A DNA stretch of 64,000 nt. It comes from Stutzerimonas stutzeri (GTDB lineage Bacteria; Pseudomonadota; Gammaproteobacteria; Pseudomonadales; Pseudomonadaceae). Both the position numbers and the translations under genes were made by a program. The notes under the pieces are model-generated. The model searched no databases, was not told the DNA's origin, and worked only from the letters and a program-made list of their open reading frames with translations. The DNA is taken from assembly GCF_019090095.1 (NCBI RefSeq), contig NZ_JAGQFP010000002.1:1860001-1924000 (forward strand). The letters run 5' to 3'. Positions 1 to 9,324 of this stretch are shown one piece after another; the stretch's first letter is position 1; the number at the start of each line of letters is the position of its first letter.

Positions 1-745
1 AGTCCACCCAGTCGGCCAGCCAGTCCAGCAGCCAGGGCGCTTCGGGCAGTTCGGTCGAGCTCAGCGCGCCGCGCCAGCGCGTCAGGCCGCTGCCAGGCGT
101 GAACTGGTTCTGCATGGTCAGCCGCGGCTCGCCATCGAGCAGCAGCCGCAGGTCGAGGAGGGTGTCGGCGGCCTGCTCGCGCGCCTCGGCGGTCAGTTGC
201 AGGCGACGATCGCCGTGCTGCAGATCGAGCTGCAGTTCGGCTGGCAGGATCGCTTGGCCAGCATGACGCCAGCTGACCTGACCGGTTTCGAGGCACCGGC
301 CACTGGCGCAGGGCAGCTCGAGTGTCAGGCTGTCGATCAGGCCATCGCGTGGGACCCAGGCTGCCCAGCGTTGTAACTGCTGCCGGTCGGGCAGGCTCGG
401 CGAGGCGACGTCCGGCTCGCGTTCCTTGGCCGGCTGCCATTCGATGCGCGCTTGGGCCACCCGTAGGGCGCCCAGCGGTAAAGGGTGTCGCCAGCTGTCG
501 ACAGGTAGCTGCAGATCATCGATCAGCACCGTCAGGCGCTCGCCGTCGGCGCGTTGTTGGGTCAGGGCGAATTGTCGCAGCCCGATACCGTTCGTCGACA
601 GGCGCACACCGTCGACATCGAACGCGACGATGCCCTGTTGTTCCTTGAAGGCATCCCAGCGAATTGCCGCATAGAACGCCAGCAGCAAGCACGTCACGAG
701 CACGCCAAGCGCTGTAAACAGCAGGGTTCGCCGCAGCCGGGTCAT
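1..745 (-). CDS. YdbH-like (AsmA-type) envelope protein, N-terminal part
   Basis: Partial gene read leftward from an ATG at 745; the frame stays open to the window edge, so only about 248 residues are seen. The start gives a positively charged N-terminus (MTRLRRTL) and one hydrophobic segment at about residues 8-28, a typical signal anchor with the rest outside the inner membrane. The remainder is rich in leucine and short beta-like stretches (for example VAFDVDGVRLSTNGIGLRQF and DSLTLELPCASGRC). This fits large AsmA/YdbH-type proteins of intermembrane lipid transport, often annotated dicarboxylate transport in Pseudomonas. The family call rests on architecture and remembered resemblance, with no diagnostic motif. 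The protein should continue for several hundred residues outside the window. Confidence 0.5.
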   Translation of the reverse strand, partial: MTRLRRTLLFTALGVLVTCLLLAFYAAIRWDAFKEQQGIVAFDVDGVRLSTNGIGLRQFALTQQRADGERLTVLIDDLQLPVDSWRHPLPLGALRVAQARIEWQPAKEREPDVASPSLPDRQQLQRWAAWVPRDGLIDSLTLELPCASGRCLETGQVSWRHAGQAILPAELQLDLQHGDRRLQLTAEAREQAADTLLDLRLLLDGEPRLTMQNQFTPGSGLTRWRGALSSTELPEAPWLLDWLADWVD

Positions 746-1234
746 GGTGGGTTCCGTCTACTCGGGGCGTTCAGCATAAGCCGTCGGCCGTTGTTGGCGA
801 ACCCCGAAGCGGGGTAGGTGAGGGCGACCAGCAGTCATGCAAAAAGTTCCAGCAGGCGCTGGGAAAACCGCATGGATACTGGCGTTTGCGCTCCATTCGC
901 AAAGCTCGCGCCAGACTTGTGCACATTCGTCGGCGCGCCTTGTCAAGCGCTTATGACCAACAGGCACAAACGCTGTAGCGACATAGATCGATAATAACTT
1001 ACTGAAAAATAAGGAAAAATTTCTTTGGTGAAAAAACCGCCAGTTTAACCGCAAGCCAGTGCTGATAGGCGCTAGGGAAATTTGTAACCCTGTTTTCCAC
1101 CGACTTATCCACAGGTTCTGTGGATTAAATATTTGTGTGAGTCAGTTCGCTTTTTTTTGAATTTTTCAAGACTTTAACTCTGTGAAAAAAGGAGTAGAGT
1201 GCGCGCCCTTGTTCCCCCGAAGCTCTCGGTGATC
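746..1234. other. AT-rich intergenic region
   Basis: No convincing gene is seen in these 489 bases. The part from about 955 to 1200 is strikingly AT-rich for this genome, with long A and T runs (for example 1151-1158), and contains the inverted repeat listed at 1105-1128. It lies between the leftward YdbH-like gene and the rightward Sel1-repeat gene and must hold promoters for both. A 98-codon leftward open frame here lacks the usual GC3 bias and was not called. Confidence 0.6.
1105..1128. repeat. Inverted repeat containing a DnaA-box-like TTATCCACA
   Basis: TTATCCACAG (1105-1114), a 3-base spacer, then CTGTGGATTAA (1118-1128). The inner 7-bp arms TCCACAG/CTGTGGA are perfect. The left arm matches the DnaA-box consensus TTATNCACA exactly and the right arm matches it less well. 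It sits in the AT-rich gap upstream of the Sel1-repeat gene. It could bind DnaA or simply be a local palindrome. Confidence 0.4.
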
Positions 1235-1672
1235 ATGAGAACGCGTCCTCGCGCATCGACCTCGATCGATAGCACTTCAACTCCACGCCTGCCTTTGCGC
1301 ATGGCGTTGTGGCTGCTGGACAGCCAGCGTCTAGGACAGACCAAGAGTGTCAAACGAATCGCCGGACGGATGCTCAAGCAGCCGGCCCGCGAAGGTGTGG
1401 TGGAAGCCCAAAGCCGTCTCGGACGGCTGCTGTGCACCGATTGCGACAGCCAGCGCGATCGGCGCATCGGTTTCGAGCTGCTGCGTCAGGCGGCCCGCGC
1501 GGGCGACTGCCAGGCGCAACTGGAGCTCGGCCAGCTGTATTGCCAGCCGCAGTATCGCGAACTGGCCAAGGCGCGGCACTGGCTGGAGCTGGCTGCAGCG
1601 CAGGGCTCTGCCGAGGCCTCGCGCGCGTTGCAGGGGCTGCCAGGCAAACGTCGGGTCGCGCCCCTGCGGTAG
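1235..1672 (+). CDS. Sel1-repeat (TPR-like) protein
   Basis: About 145 residues from the ATG at 1235. A second ATG at 1301 and a GTG at 1199 are alternatives, and none has a strong ribosome site, so the start is uncertain. From about residue 60 the protein shows Sel1-like helical repeats: EAQSRLGRLLC, RRIGFELLRQAARAGDCQAQ and KARHWLELAAAQGSAEAS, the A-x-x-G-x-A pattern typical of SLR motifs. There is no signal peptide or membrane segment, so it is probably cytoplasmic and acts through protein-protein contacts. The basic C-terminal tail ends KRRVAPLR. It stands alone, 96 bases before rmuC on the same strand. Specific role unknown. Confidence 0.65.
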   Translation: MRTRPRASTSIDSTSTPRLPLRMALWLLDSQRLGQTKSVKRIAGRMLKQPAREGVVEAQSRLGRLLCTDCDSQRDRRIGFELLRQAARAGDCQAQLELGQLYCQPQYRELAKARHWLELAAAQGSAEASRALQGLPGKRRVAPLR

Positions 1673-1768
1673 CCCGCAATTCTGCCCGCAATGGCCGTGA
1701 CAGAGCGTCCGGCCTGACCGGCGCGAGCGGGCTGGCTATACTGCCCGGCAATTCAGCCGGAGTGACCC

Positions 1769-3244
1769 ATGCCCCTCGATCCCCTCTATCTATCAGCCGG
1801 GCTAGGCGCGCTCTGCATGCTGCTGGCCGCGGCGGCGGCGGTGATGCAGGGACGCCTGTCCCGGCAACAGGCCGAGTTGTCGCTGCTCGATGAGCGGCTG
1901 AGCCAGGCGCTGATGGCTCAGGAAGGTCTCGGTGCCCAGCTGGAGACCAGTCGTCTGGAGCACGCCGAACTGCAAGCCTCGCGTGCTGCGCTGCAGGCCG
2001 AAGCGGCGGTGCTGCGCCGCGAGACCGAGTGGTTGCAGACCCAGCGCCTGGAAACCCGCGAACTGATCGACGATCTCCAGGCCGAGCGCGACGCGCAGCA
2101 GGCCGAGTTGCGCGCGCTGAGCGCCGCCCATGCGGCGGTGAATGCCGAACTCAATGAACAGCAGAAGACCCACGAGCAGCGTCTGGAAGATCTCCAGCGT
2201 GCCCGCGACGAGCTGCGCGCGCAGTTCGCGGAGTTGGCCGGCAAGATCTTCGAGGAGCGCGAACAGCGGTTCGCCGACGCCAGCCAGGAGCGTCTCGGGC
2301 AACTGCTCGATCCGTTGAAAGAGCGTATCCAGGCGTTCGAGAAGCGTGTCGAGGAGAGCTATCAGCACGAGGCACGCGAGCGATTCTCGTTGGCCAAGGA
2401 GCTGGAGCGGCTGCAACAGCTCAACCAACGGCTGGGCGATGAGGCGACCAACCTGACCCGCGCCCTGCAGGGCCAGAAAACCCAGGGCAACTGGGGCGAG
2501 CTGGTGCTCGAGCGGGTGCTCGAACACGCCGGCCTGGAGAAGGGTCGCGAATATCACACCCAAGTCAGCCTGAAGAGCGCCGACGGCGAACGCTTCCAGC
2601 CCGACGTATTGATCCAGCTGCCCGGCGACAAGCAGGTGGTGGTCGATGCCAAGGTCAGTCTCACGGCCTATCAGGCGCTTACCTGCGCCGAGGACGAGGC
2701 CAGTCGCGCACTGGCCCTCAAGCAGCATGTGCTGTCCTTGCGCAACCACCTCAAAGGCTTGTCGCTCAAGGACTATCAGCGCCTCGAAGGTTTGCAGAGC
2801 CTGGATTTCGTCTTGTTGTTCGTGCCGATCGAGGCCGCCTTCGCCGCCGCCTTGCAGGGCGATCCGGAGTTGTTCCAGGACGCCTACAGCAAGCACATCG
2901 TGATCGTCAGCCCGACGACATTACTTGCCACGCTGCGGGTGATCGACAGCCTCTGGCGTCAGGAGCGGCAGAGCCAGAATGCCCGCGAGATCGCTGAGCG
3001 CGCCGGCGCGCTCTACGACAAGTTCGCCGCGTTCATCCAGGATCTGGACGAGATCGGCAGCCGCTTGCAGCAGCTGGACAAGGCCTATATCGGTGCGCGC
3101 AACAAGCTCACCGACGGGCGCGGCAATCTGGTTGGCCGCGCCGAGCAGTTGAAGCTTCTGGGCGCGCGGGCCAGCAAGCGTCTGCCGGTCGACTGGCTGG
3201 AGCGCGCCGGCGCCGACACGCCCCTCGAGCAAGCCGAAGACTGA
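1769..3244 (+). CDS. rmuC: DNA recombination protein RmuC
   Basis: 491 residues, normal for RmuC. The N-terminal hydrophobic helix (about 8-26) anchors it to the membrane. It is followed by a long glutamine- and glutamate-rich coiled coil (about 30-225). The conserved RmuC nuclease-like domain follows from about residue 235, with TQGNWGELVLERVLEHAGLEKGREY, PDVLIQLPGDKQVVVDAKVSL and the later SPTTLLATLRVI stretch. In E. coli RmuC limits inversions at short inverted repeats, and the fold is related to restriction endonucleases with the D-x-K seen here as VVDAKVS. It is encoded alone; the convergent DUF4010 gene ends only 12 bases downstream. Identification is secure, the exact biochemical role less so. 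Confidence 0.93.
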   Translation: MPLDPLYLSAGLGALCMLLAAAAAVMQGRLSRQQAELSLLDERLSQALMAQEGLGAQLETSRLEHAELQASRAALQAEAAVLRRETEWLQTQRLETRELIDDLQAERDAQQAELRALSAAHAAVNAELNEQQKTHEQRLEDLQRARDELRAQFAELAGKIFEEREQRFADASQERLGQLLDPLKERIQAFEKRVEESYQHEARERFSLAKELERLQQLNQRLGDEATNLTRALQGQKTQGNWGELVLERVLEHAGLEKGREYHTQVSLKSADGERFQPDVLIQLPGDKQVVVDAKVSLTAYQALTCAEDEASRALALKQHVLSLRNHLKGLSLKDYQRLEGLQSLDFVLLFVPIEAAFAAALQGDPELFQDAYSKHIVIVSPTTLLATLRVIDSLWRQERQSQNAREIAERAGALYDKFAAFIQDLDEIGSRLQQLDKAYIGARNKLTDGRGNLVGRAEQLKLLGARASKRLPVDWLERAGADTPLEQAED

Positions 3245-3256
3245 CGGCGAGCGGGC

Positions 3257-4501
3257 TCAGGGCAACCACAGCACCGCGAGCCCGGCGAGCAGGCCGGCCC
3301 CCATGAACGGCACTGTCAGCAGCGCCAGCGTCCGTCCACCGATGAACAGGATCAGTCCGGCTTTGACCAGGCTATTGCTGAGCGCGGCGAGGAAGATCCC
3401 GCGGACTGCGACCGTTTCAGCAAGGTCGCTTTGCGCGCTGCTCGACAGCGACAGGGTGATGGCGTCGACATCGGTCAGCCCGGACACCAGCGAGACCAGG
3501 TAGATGCCCGTATCGCCCAGCAACTGCTGCGCGCCCTCGACCAGGAACAGGATCACCACCAGCAGCCCGGCAAAGCGCAAGGCCGGGCCCAGTTCGAAGG
3601 GGTTCTTCAGCGGCGGTTCGGCACGGCTCTCCGGTTGCTGCCGCGCGCGCAGATACAGAAACAGCGCGCCCGCCGCATAGATCAGGCCGGAGGTCAGCAT
3701 CGGTGCGAGCAGGGCCGGCAGCAGCGACCGGTTGATCACCGCCACTTCCAGCAATACCCGCGGGAACATCAGCGCCGAAGTCGCCAGCAGACCCGCCGCC
3801 AGGGCCGGGCGCAGCTTGTCGGCGTCCAGGCGGGCGAGGGTGACGGTCATCGCAGTGGAGGAGACGACACCGCCGAGCAGGGCCGTGATCATCAGCCCAT
3901 GGCGGGTGCCCAGCAAGCGGATGGCGACATAGGCGGCAAAGCCGATGCCGGCGATCAGTACCACCATCCACCAGGTTCGGTAGGGGTTGAAGGCCTGCCA
4001 CAGGCCATAGCCTTGGTCGGGCAGCGCCGGCAGCAATACCACGGAGATGAACAGCAGCTTCAGTGCACCGCTGAGCTCCGCCTCGCTGAGCTTATGCAGC
4101 GCTCCGTGCAGGCGTGCCTTCAGGCTCAACAGCAAGGCCACCACGATGGCGACGGAGGCTGCCAGCAGGCGGCTTTCGACGACAGCCAGACTGCCGAGCA
4201 GGAAGGTCAGCAACAGGGCCACCTCGGTGGTCATGCCGCGGTCCGCGTTGGAACGGGAGTCGACCAGGTAGCCGGTAATGGTCAGCAGTCCCAGCACAAC
4301 GAACATGGCGACCCAGGCGGAGGCGCCGAACGACTCGATGCTCAGCGCGGCCAGCCCGCCAAAGAGCCCGGCGAGGCCGAAGGTACGGATGCCGGCCAGC
4401 TCCTGCAGGTCGTTGTCGCGACCGCTCCAGCTGCGCTCCGTACCGATCAGCAGGCCGACGCCGAGGGCGGTGGCCAGGTTCAACGACAACTCATAGGGCA
4501 T
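3257..4501 (-). CDS. MgtC/DUF4010-family membrane protein
   Basis: 414 residues, almost entirely hydrophobic, with about 11-13 predicted membrane helices. The N-terminal part (about 1-135) resembles the MgtC/SapB domain: LATALGVGLLIGTERSW at the start, then GIRTFGLAGLFGGL and the RGMTTEVALLLTFLLG stretch. The C-terminal two thirds match the DUF4010 family, including LLGGVVSSTAMTVTLAR and the end region DVDAITLSLS. The arginine-rich GIRTF and E-R-S motifs are conserved in MgtC-like proteins. Function is not established; transport or stress roles have been proposed for the family. The downstream histidine-kinase gene on the same strand starts far away (8054) and ends 82 bases upstream of this start, so the two could be co-transcribed. 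Confidence 0.8.
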   Translation of the reverse strand: MPYELSLNLATALGVGLLIGTERSWSGRDNDLQELAGIRTFGLAGLFGGLAALSIESFGASAWVAMFVVLGLLTITGYLVDSRSNADRGMTTEVALLLTFLLGSLAVVESRLLAASVAIVVALLLSLKARLHGALHKLSEAELSGALKLLFISVVLLPALPDQGYGLWQAFNPYRTWWMVVLIAGIGFAAYVAIRLLGTRHGLMITALLGGVVSSTAMTVTLARLDADKLRPALAAGLLATSALMFPRVLLEVAVINRSLLPALLAPMLTSGLIYAAGALFLYLRARQQPESRAEPPLKNPFELGPALRFAGLLVVILFLVEGAQQLLGDTGIYLVSLVSGLTDVDAITLSLSSSAQSDLAETVAVRGIFLAALSNSLVKAGLILFIGGRTLALLTVPFMGAGLLAGLAVLWLP

Positions 4502-4583
4502 ATGCGCGACACACCGGCGGCCAGGGATAAGCTCAGTCTAGTCGTCGCGCTGTCAGCGGAACTTGCCGTGGCGCAAGGCCGCG

Positions 4584-7500
4584 TCAGTGCAGCGGCACAT
4601 GGCGGCTCATCAGCGCCCGCAGGGCGGCGGGCTTGACCGGCTTGGCGAGGTAGTCCAACCCCGTGGCATGGATAGCAGCGACCAGCTCGGGGCGGCCGTC
4701 GGCGCTGATGACCACGCCGGGTATCGGTTCGCCGAGGCGGGTGCGCAGCCAGGCCATCAGCTCCGAACCGGTTTCGCCGTTGTCCAGGTGATAGTCCACC
4801 AGCACCAACTGCGGCCGTACGTCCTCGTTCAGCAGCGCCTCGCATTCGGCACGGTTGCTGGCGGTCCAGACCTGGCAACCCCAGCGCGACAACAAGCTGT
4901 GCATGCCGACCAGAATGCTGTCCTCGTTGTCGATGCACAGCACCTGGATGCCGGTCAGCGAGGTTTGCTGCGTATCGCCGTGGCCATTGGGCTTGGCCTG
5001 CCGCACGACGTTGCTGGCGATCGGTACCGTCACGCTGAACACGCTGCCTTTGCCGGGCCAGGACCGTACCGAGAGCGGATGATCGAGCACTTGGCAGAAG
5101 CCATCGGCGATCGCCAGGCCCAGTCCCAGGCCCTTTTCCGCGCGGGTCTGGTGGCTATCGAGACGTTTGAACTCCTCGAAGATGACGCGCAGCTTGTCTT
5201 CGGCGATGCCCGGGCCGCGGTCCCAGACTTCGAGGCGTAAGGACGCACCCTGACGCCGCACGCCGAGCACTACCCGACCCTTGGCATAGCGGAAGGCGTT
5301 GGTCAGGAAGTTCTGCAGTACGCGGCGCAACAGGCGGATGTCGCTGTCGACGCGCAACCGGCTGCCATGGACCTTGAAGTCGACGCCCTGTTCGACCGCC
5401 AGCATGCTGAACTCGGTGGCCAGCGTGTCGAACAGCGTCGCCAGCGGGAACGGATTGCGCTCGGGGGTGATACGGCCATTCTCCAGGCGCGAGATGTCCA
5501 GCAGATCGGAGATCAGGTCCTCGGCCGAACGCAGCGAACTGTCCAGATGGCGGACCAGATCGCGGGCTTCGGCCGGCAGGGCGTCATGCTGATGCGACAA
5601 CGCGGCAGAAAACAGGCGCGCGGCGTTCAGGGGCTGCATCAGGTCGTGGCTGACCGCCGCCAGAAAGCGCGTCTTCGACTGGTTGGCCGCCTCGGCGGTG
5701 CTCTTGGCGGCAGTCAGCGCCTTGTTCAGCTCCGACAATTCCTGGGTCCGCGCGCTGACGCGCTGTTCGAGACCTTCGTTGGCGTCCTTGAGGGCACGTT
5801 CGGCTTCGCGGAAGGCGGTGATGTCACTGAAACTCATGACGAAACCGCCGCCGGGCATCGGATTGCCGATCAGCTCGACCACACGGCCATTGGGAAAGGT
5901 GCGTTCGGACGTGTGCGCTCGGCCCTGGCGCATCCAGTACAGGCGCTTGGCCACGTGGGTATCGGCGTCACCGGGGCCGCACAGGCCGCGTTCGGCGTTG
6001 TAGCGGATGATGTCGGCGATCGGGCAGCCGATGTAAACCAGGCCCTCCGGGTACTCGAACATTTCCAGGTAGCGGTGGTTCCAGGCCACCAGCCGCAGCG
6101 ACTGGTCGACCACGCTGATGCCCTGGGTGATGTTCTCGATCGCCCCTTGCAGCAGGGCGCGGTTGAACTGCAGCACCTCGGAGGCCTCGCCGACGATGCG
6201 CACGACATCGTCGACCTGCATGTCGCGGCCTTCGAGTGCGGCCTTCACCACGGCGCGCGTCGACGACGCACCCAGCACACCGGCGAGCAGGCGCTCGGTA
6301 TGCGCGATCCATTGCCCGTCGGCCTGCTGCTTGGGCGAGTAATCATGGCCGTGACGGCGGGCGAAACGCTGGAAACTCAACTCCGCGCGCTCGGCGCCAA
6401 CGAAGCGCGAGGCCAGCGAAAGCAGGTCCTCGACCTGCACGGCAAGCAGCCGGCGGGCGTTGGGGGTGGCGTGTATTTCCTGGCCGATGAAGCGGCTGGC
6501 CTGCCAGTGTTCGGCGACGCGGGTCTGCGACAGGATCGAGACCCAGAAGAACAGCGTCGCGTTGCCGACCAGCGACAGCGTGACGCCCAGGGTCAGCGCA
6601 CTGGTGTTGAACGGCAGCTCGGTGGTGTACATCCACTGCAGGCCGGGGAACATCTCCAGCGGCCAGCCGAGCAGCGGCAGCACCAGGGTGTAGACCCAGA
6701 TCAGCGCACCGGCGGTGAGGCCGGCGAACACACCGCGGCGGTTGGCCTGCTTCCAGTACAGCGCGCCGACCATGGCGGGCGCCACCTGGGTCAGGGCAGC
6801 AAAGGCGATCTGGCCGATGGTGGCCAGGCTGGCGCTGGAGCCGAGCAGCCGGTAACTGACGTAGGCCAGCAGCAGGATCGCGACGATGCTGATGCGGCGC
6901 ACCGAAAGCATCCAGTGACGGAACACCTCGAATGGCTGCTCGGCCTCTTTGCGGCGCAACAGCCAGGGCAGCAGCATGTCGTTGGAGACCATGGTCGACA
7001 GCGCCACGCTGGCGACGATGACCATGCCGGTGGCCGCCGAGGCGCCGCCGATGAACGCCAGCATCGCCAGCGCCGGGTGCGCTTCGGCCAGCGGCAGGCT
7101 GATCACGAAGGAGTCGGAGCTGACACCACTGGGCAGCAGCATCTGCCCGGCCAGCGCGATGGGAATGACGAACACGGCGGCGAGCACCAGGTAAAGCGGG
7201 AAGACCCAGCGCGCCAGACGGAAGTCGCGCGGCTCGATGTTCTCCACCACCGTCACATGGAACTGCCGCGGCAGACACACGATCGCCATCAGCGCCACGG
7301 TGGTCTGCACCAGCATCGAAGGCCAGTTCACCGTTTCTTCCCAATAGCCGGTCAAGGTCGATGACGCATAGGCCTGGTTGAACAGGTCGCCGAAGCCGTC
7401 GTACAGGCCGAAGGTGACGAAGACCCCTACCGCGATGAAGGCGAACAGCTTGACCAGCGATTCGAAGGCGATCGCCAGGACCATGCCGCGATGGTGCTCG

Positions 7501-8054
7501 GTCACGTCCAGGTTGCGGGTGCCGAACAGCACGGTGAACAGCGCCAGCACCATCGACACGATCAAGGCGGTGTCCTGCGTGCCGGAGCCGGCAGCGGCCT
7601 CGCTGTGGTTGCCGATCAGCAGGTTCACGCCGAGCACGATGCCCTTGAGCTGCAGGGCGATATAGGGCAACACCCCGACCAGGCAGATCAGCGTGATGAC
7701 CACGGCCAGCAGCTGCGACTTGCCGTAGCGCGCCGCGATGAAGTCGGCGATCGAGGTGATGTTCTCCTGCTTGCTGATCATGATGGTCTTCTGGATCACC
7801 TGCGGCGCCAGCAGCATCAGCAGGATCGGCCCCAGGTAGATCGGCAGGAAGGACCACAATTGCTCGGCCGCCTGGCCGACCGCGCCAAAAAAGGTCCAGC
7901 TGGTGCAATAGACCGCCAGCGACAGGCTGTAGACCCAGGCGCGCACACGGGGCGACATCGGCGCACTGTTGCGATCGCCATAGAAGGCGATGGCGAACAA
8001 CACAGCCATATATGCGAACGCGGCCAGCGCGATCAGCCCACCGGACAACGACAT
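4584..8054 (-). CDS. mxtR: Hybrid sensor kinase with sodium:solute symporter domain, MxtR/CrbS type
   Basis: 1156 residues from ATG 8054. A GGAG five bases upstream favours this ATG over a GTG at 8060. Order of domains: about 13 transmembrane helices of the sodium/solute symporter fold (1-520); a linker; a PAS domain (about 640-765, NITQGISVVDQSLRLVAWN); a short coiled coil; a histidine kinase core with phospho-acceptor H803 in AAVSHDLMQPLNAA, an N-box (NFLTNAFRYAKG) and G-boxes (DRGPGIAED, GLGLGLAIA); and a C-terminal receiver with VLCIDNED and phosphorylatable D1087 (LVLVDYHLDNG). Proteins of this build pair with an orphan LuxR-type regulator (ErdR/CrbR) and control acetate and related carbon metabolism in Pseudomonas and Vibrio. 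No partner regulator is adjacent, as is usual. All catalytic boxes look intact. Confidence 0.88.
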   Translation of the reverse strand: MSLSGGLIALAAFAYMAVLFAIAFYGDRNSAPMSPRVRAWVYSLSLAVYCTSWTFFGAVGQAAEQLWSFLPIYLGPILLMLLAPQVIQKTIMISKQENITSIADFIAARYGKSQLLAVVITLICLVGVLPYIALQLKGIVLGVNLLIGNHSEAAAGSGTQDTALIVSMVLALFTVLFGTRNLDVTEHHRGMVLAIAFESLVKLFAFIAVGVFVTFGLYDGFGDLFNQAYASSTLTGYWEETVNWPSMLVQTTVALMAIVCLPRQFHVTVVENIEPRDFRLARWVFPLYLVLAAVFVIPIALAGQMLLPSGVSSDSFVISLPLAEAHPALAMLAFIGGASAATGMVIVASVALSTMVSNDMLLPWLLRRKEAEQPFEVFRHWMLSVRRISIVAILLLAYVSYRLLGSSASLATIGQIAFAALTQVAPAMVGALYWKQANRRGVFAGLTAGALIWVYTLVLPLLGWPLEMFPGLQWMYTTELPFNTSALTLGVTLSLVGNATLFFWVSILSQTRVAEHWQASRFIGQEIHATPNARRLLAVQVEDLLSLASRFVGAERAELSFQRFARRHGHDYSPKQQADGQWIAHTERLLAGVLGASSTRAVVKAALEGRDMQVDDVVRIVGEASEVLQFNRALLQGAIENITQGISVVDQSLRLVAWNHRYLEMFEYPEGLVYIGCPIADIIRYNAERGLCGPGDADTHVAKRLYWMRQGRAHTSERTFPNGRVVELIGNPMPGGGFVMSFSDITAFREAERALKDANEGLEQRVSARTQELSELNKALTAAKSTAEAANQSKTRFLAAVSHDLMQPLNAARLFSAALSHQHDALPAEARDLVRHLDSSLRSAEDLISDLLDISRLENGRITPERNPFPLATLFDTLATEFSMLAVEQGVDFKVHGSRLRVDSDIRLLRRVLQNFLTNAFRYAKGRVVLGVRRQGASLRLEVWDRGPGIAEDKLRVIFEEFKRLDSHQTRAEKGLGLGLAIADGFCQVLDHPLSVRSWPGKGSVFSVTVPIASNVVRQAKPNGHGDTQQTSLTGIQVLCIDNEDSILVGMHSLLSRWGCQVWTASNRAECEALLNEDVRPQLVLVDYHLDNGETGSELMAWLRTRLGEPIPGVVISADGRPELVAAIHATGLDYLAKPVKPAALRALMSRHVPLH

Positions 8055-8523
8055 GCACACTCCAGATAACAGATGAAAAGCGACCGATACCGATGCTGTC
8101 GCGTAGTCGGTGTCGGTCGAGACTAACGACGCCGCCGGGGCTGACGCAGCCGGACGATCAGATCCACCGGTGCGGTTGCTTGTACCGATGCCTTGTGCGA
8201 CTGCTCAGGCTCGACGGATGACGACAATCGGCGGTTTCGCTCAGCAGTAGATGAGTATGCAAAGTTTCGCAGCAAAAGCGTCAAGCGTGTTGCTGCTGCG
8301 ACCATCGTCGCATGAGCCTGTTCGCCGCAGTGAAGCGGTGATAGCGCCGTGCCAGACGGGTCGCGGCCATTCGGCGTGCGCCTGTGACACAGCGCCTGGC
8401 CTGCGCGCTGCAACAACGGCGTGCCGTGACCGCCGGTTGGCGGATTGCCGGGCACGCCTGGGGCACTTCCCGCTTGCGCCAGCATCACACAGGGTTATCC
8501 CGCCGATATCAGGAGAGCCTTCG
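8055..8523. other. Divergent intergenic region
   Basis: 469 bases between the leftward hybrid kinase gene and the rightward acetyltransferase gene. Several open frames cross it but none has a ribosome site and coding-like composition. It must contain both promoters; no clear sigma70 pair or operator stands out to me. Confidence 0.5.
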
Positions 8524-9096
8524 ATGTTCACGCCGCGTCCGGTCACCTTGCAGCGGGGCGCCTTGCGCCTGGAGCCGCTTGTCGAAGCGGACATTCCGGA
8601 CCTGGTCGCATTGGCCCGGCGCAATCAGGACCAGCTCATCTACCTCAATGGCCCCTTGCGCCCCGACTGGTATCGGCTGGCGCTCGCCGAGCAACGCGAG
8701 GGCCGCGCGGTCGTGTTTACCCTGCGCATGGCCGATCGCATCGTCGGCACCACCCGGTTCGCTGACTTCAATCCGGCATTGCCGGCCGCCGAACTCGGTT
8801 GGACCTGGCTGGACCAGGCCGAGCACGGCAGCGGTCTGAACACCTCGATCAAGCAGCTGTTGCTTCGGCATGCCTTTGAAGAGTGGCAGCTGGTGCGGCT
8901 GCAACTGAAAACCGCAGCCAGCAACCTGCGATCGCAACGGGCCATCGAAAAGCTCGGCGCCCAGCGCGAGGGGGTGCTGCGTAACCACCGTCGTCTGGCC
9001 GACGGGCGGCTGGACGATACGGTGCTCTACAGCATCACCGATCTCGAATGGCCTGCCGTCCGGGATGCGCTGGGCGCGCGCGGCCAAGATCAGTAG
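8524..9096 (+). CDS. GNAT family N-acetyltransferase (RimJ/RimL-like)
   Basis: 190 residues from the ATG at 8524, chosen because AGGAGA lies 9 bases upstream; the frame is open further left but without support. The fold is the RimJ/RimL-type GNAT: N-terminal LEPLVEADIPDLVALARRNQ, the mid-strand VGTTRFADFNP, an acetyl-CoA-binding region around ELGWTWLDQAEHGSGLNTSIKQ, and the C-terminal RLQLKTAASNLRSQRAIEKLGAQREGVLRNH, which is characteristic of this subgroup. Enzymes of the group transfer acetyl to amines or protein N-termini. The substrate cannot be read from sequence. It is divergent from the MxtR-like kinase. Confidence 0.85.
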   Translation: MFTPRPVTLQRGALRLEPLVEADIPDLVALARRNQDQLIYLNGPLRPDWYRLALAEQREGRAVVFTLRMADRIVGTTRFADFNPALPAAELGWTWLDQAEHGSGLNTSIKQLLLRHAFEEWQLVRLQLKTAASNLRSQRAIEKLGAQREGVLRNHRRLADGRLDDTVLYSITDLEWPAVRDALGARGQDQ

Positions 9097-9324
9097 GCGG
9101 CTTCGGCCGGTTCGTGACCGGGTTGTGCCGGCACCGGGCAGGAAGGAGCTGGACGGTGCCGAGGGCAACGGCCGTCGCCGACGAGGCACCGCTTAGGGTA
9201 ATGTTGGCGGTTTTCACGGGCAGACCGCGCCGCGGCCCCGAACCCGTTCTCGTCTTGCTCTACACCTCGGCCGTCAGCGGCGTGTAGCGCTGCATCGGTT
9301 GCGGTGCATACTTAAGGAGCCTTG

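Noticed and set aside
960-1200. Chromosome replication origin
   Set aside because: Only one good DnaA-box-like sequence, and none of the usual origin neighbours (dnaA, dnaN, rpmH, gidA) is present.
5367-7364. Long rightward open frame of 665 codons opposite the hybrid kinase gene
   Set aside because: It is the antisense shadow of a clear kinase gene in GC-rich DNA, full of His, Gln, Arg and Gly, and has no ribosome site or recognisable domain.
8241-8624. Leftward gene in the gap before the GNAT gene
   Set aside because: No ribosome site, Arg-rich antisense composition and overlap with the start of the acetyltransferase.
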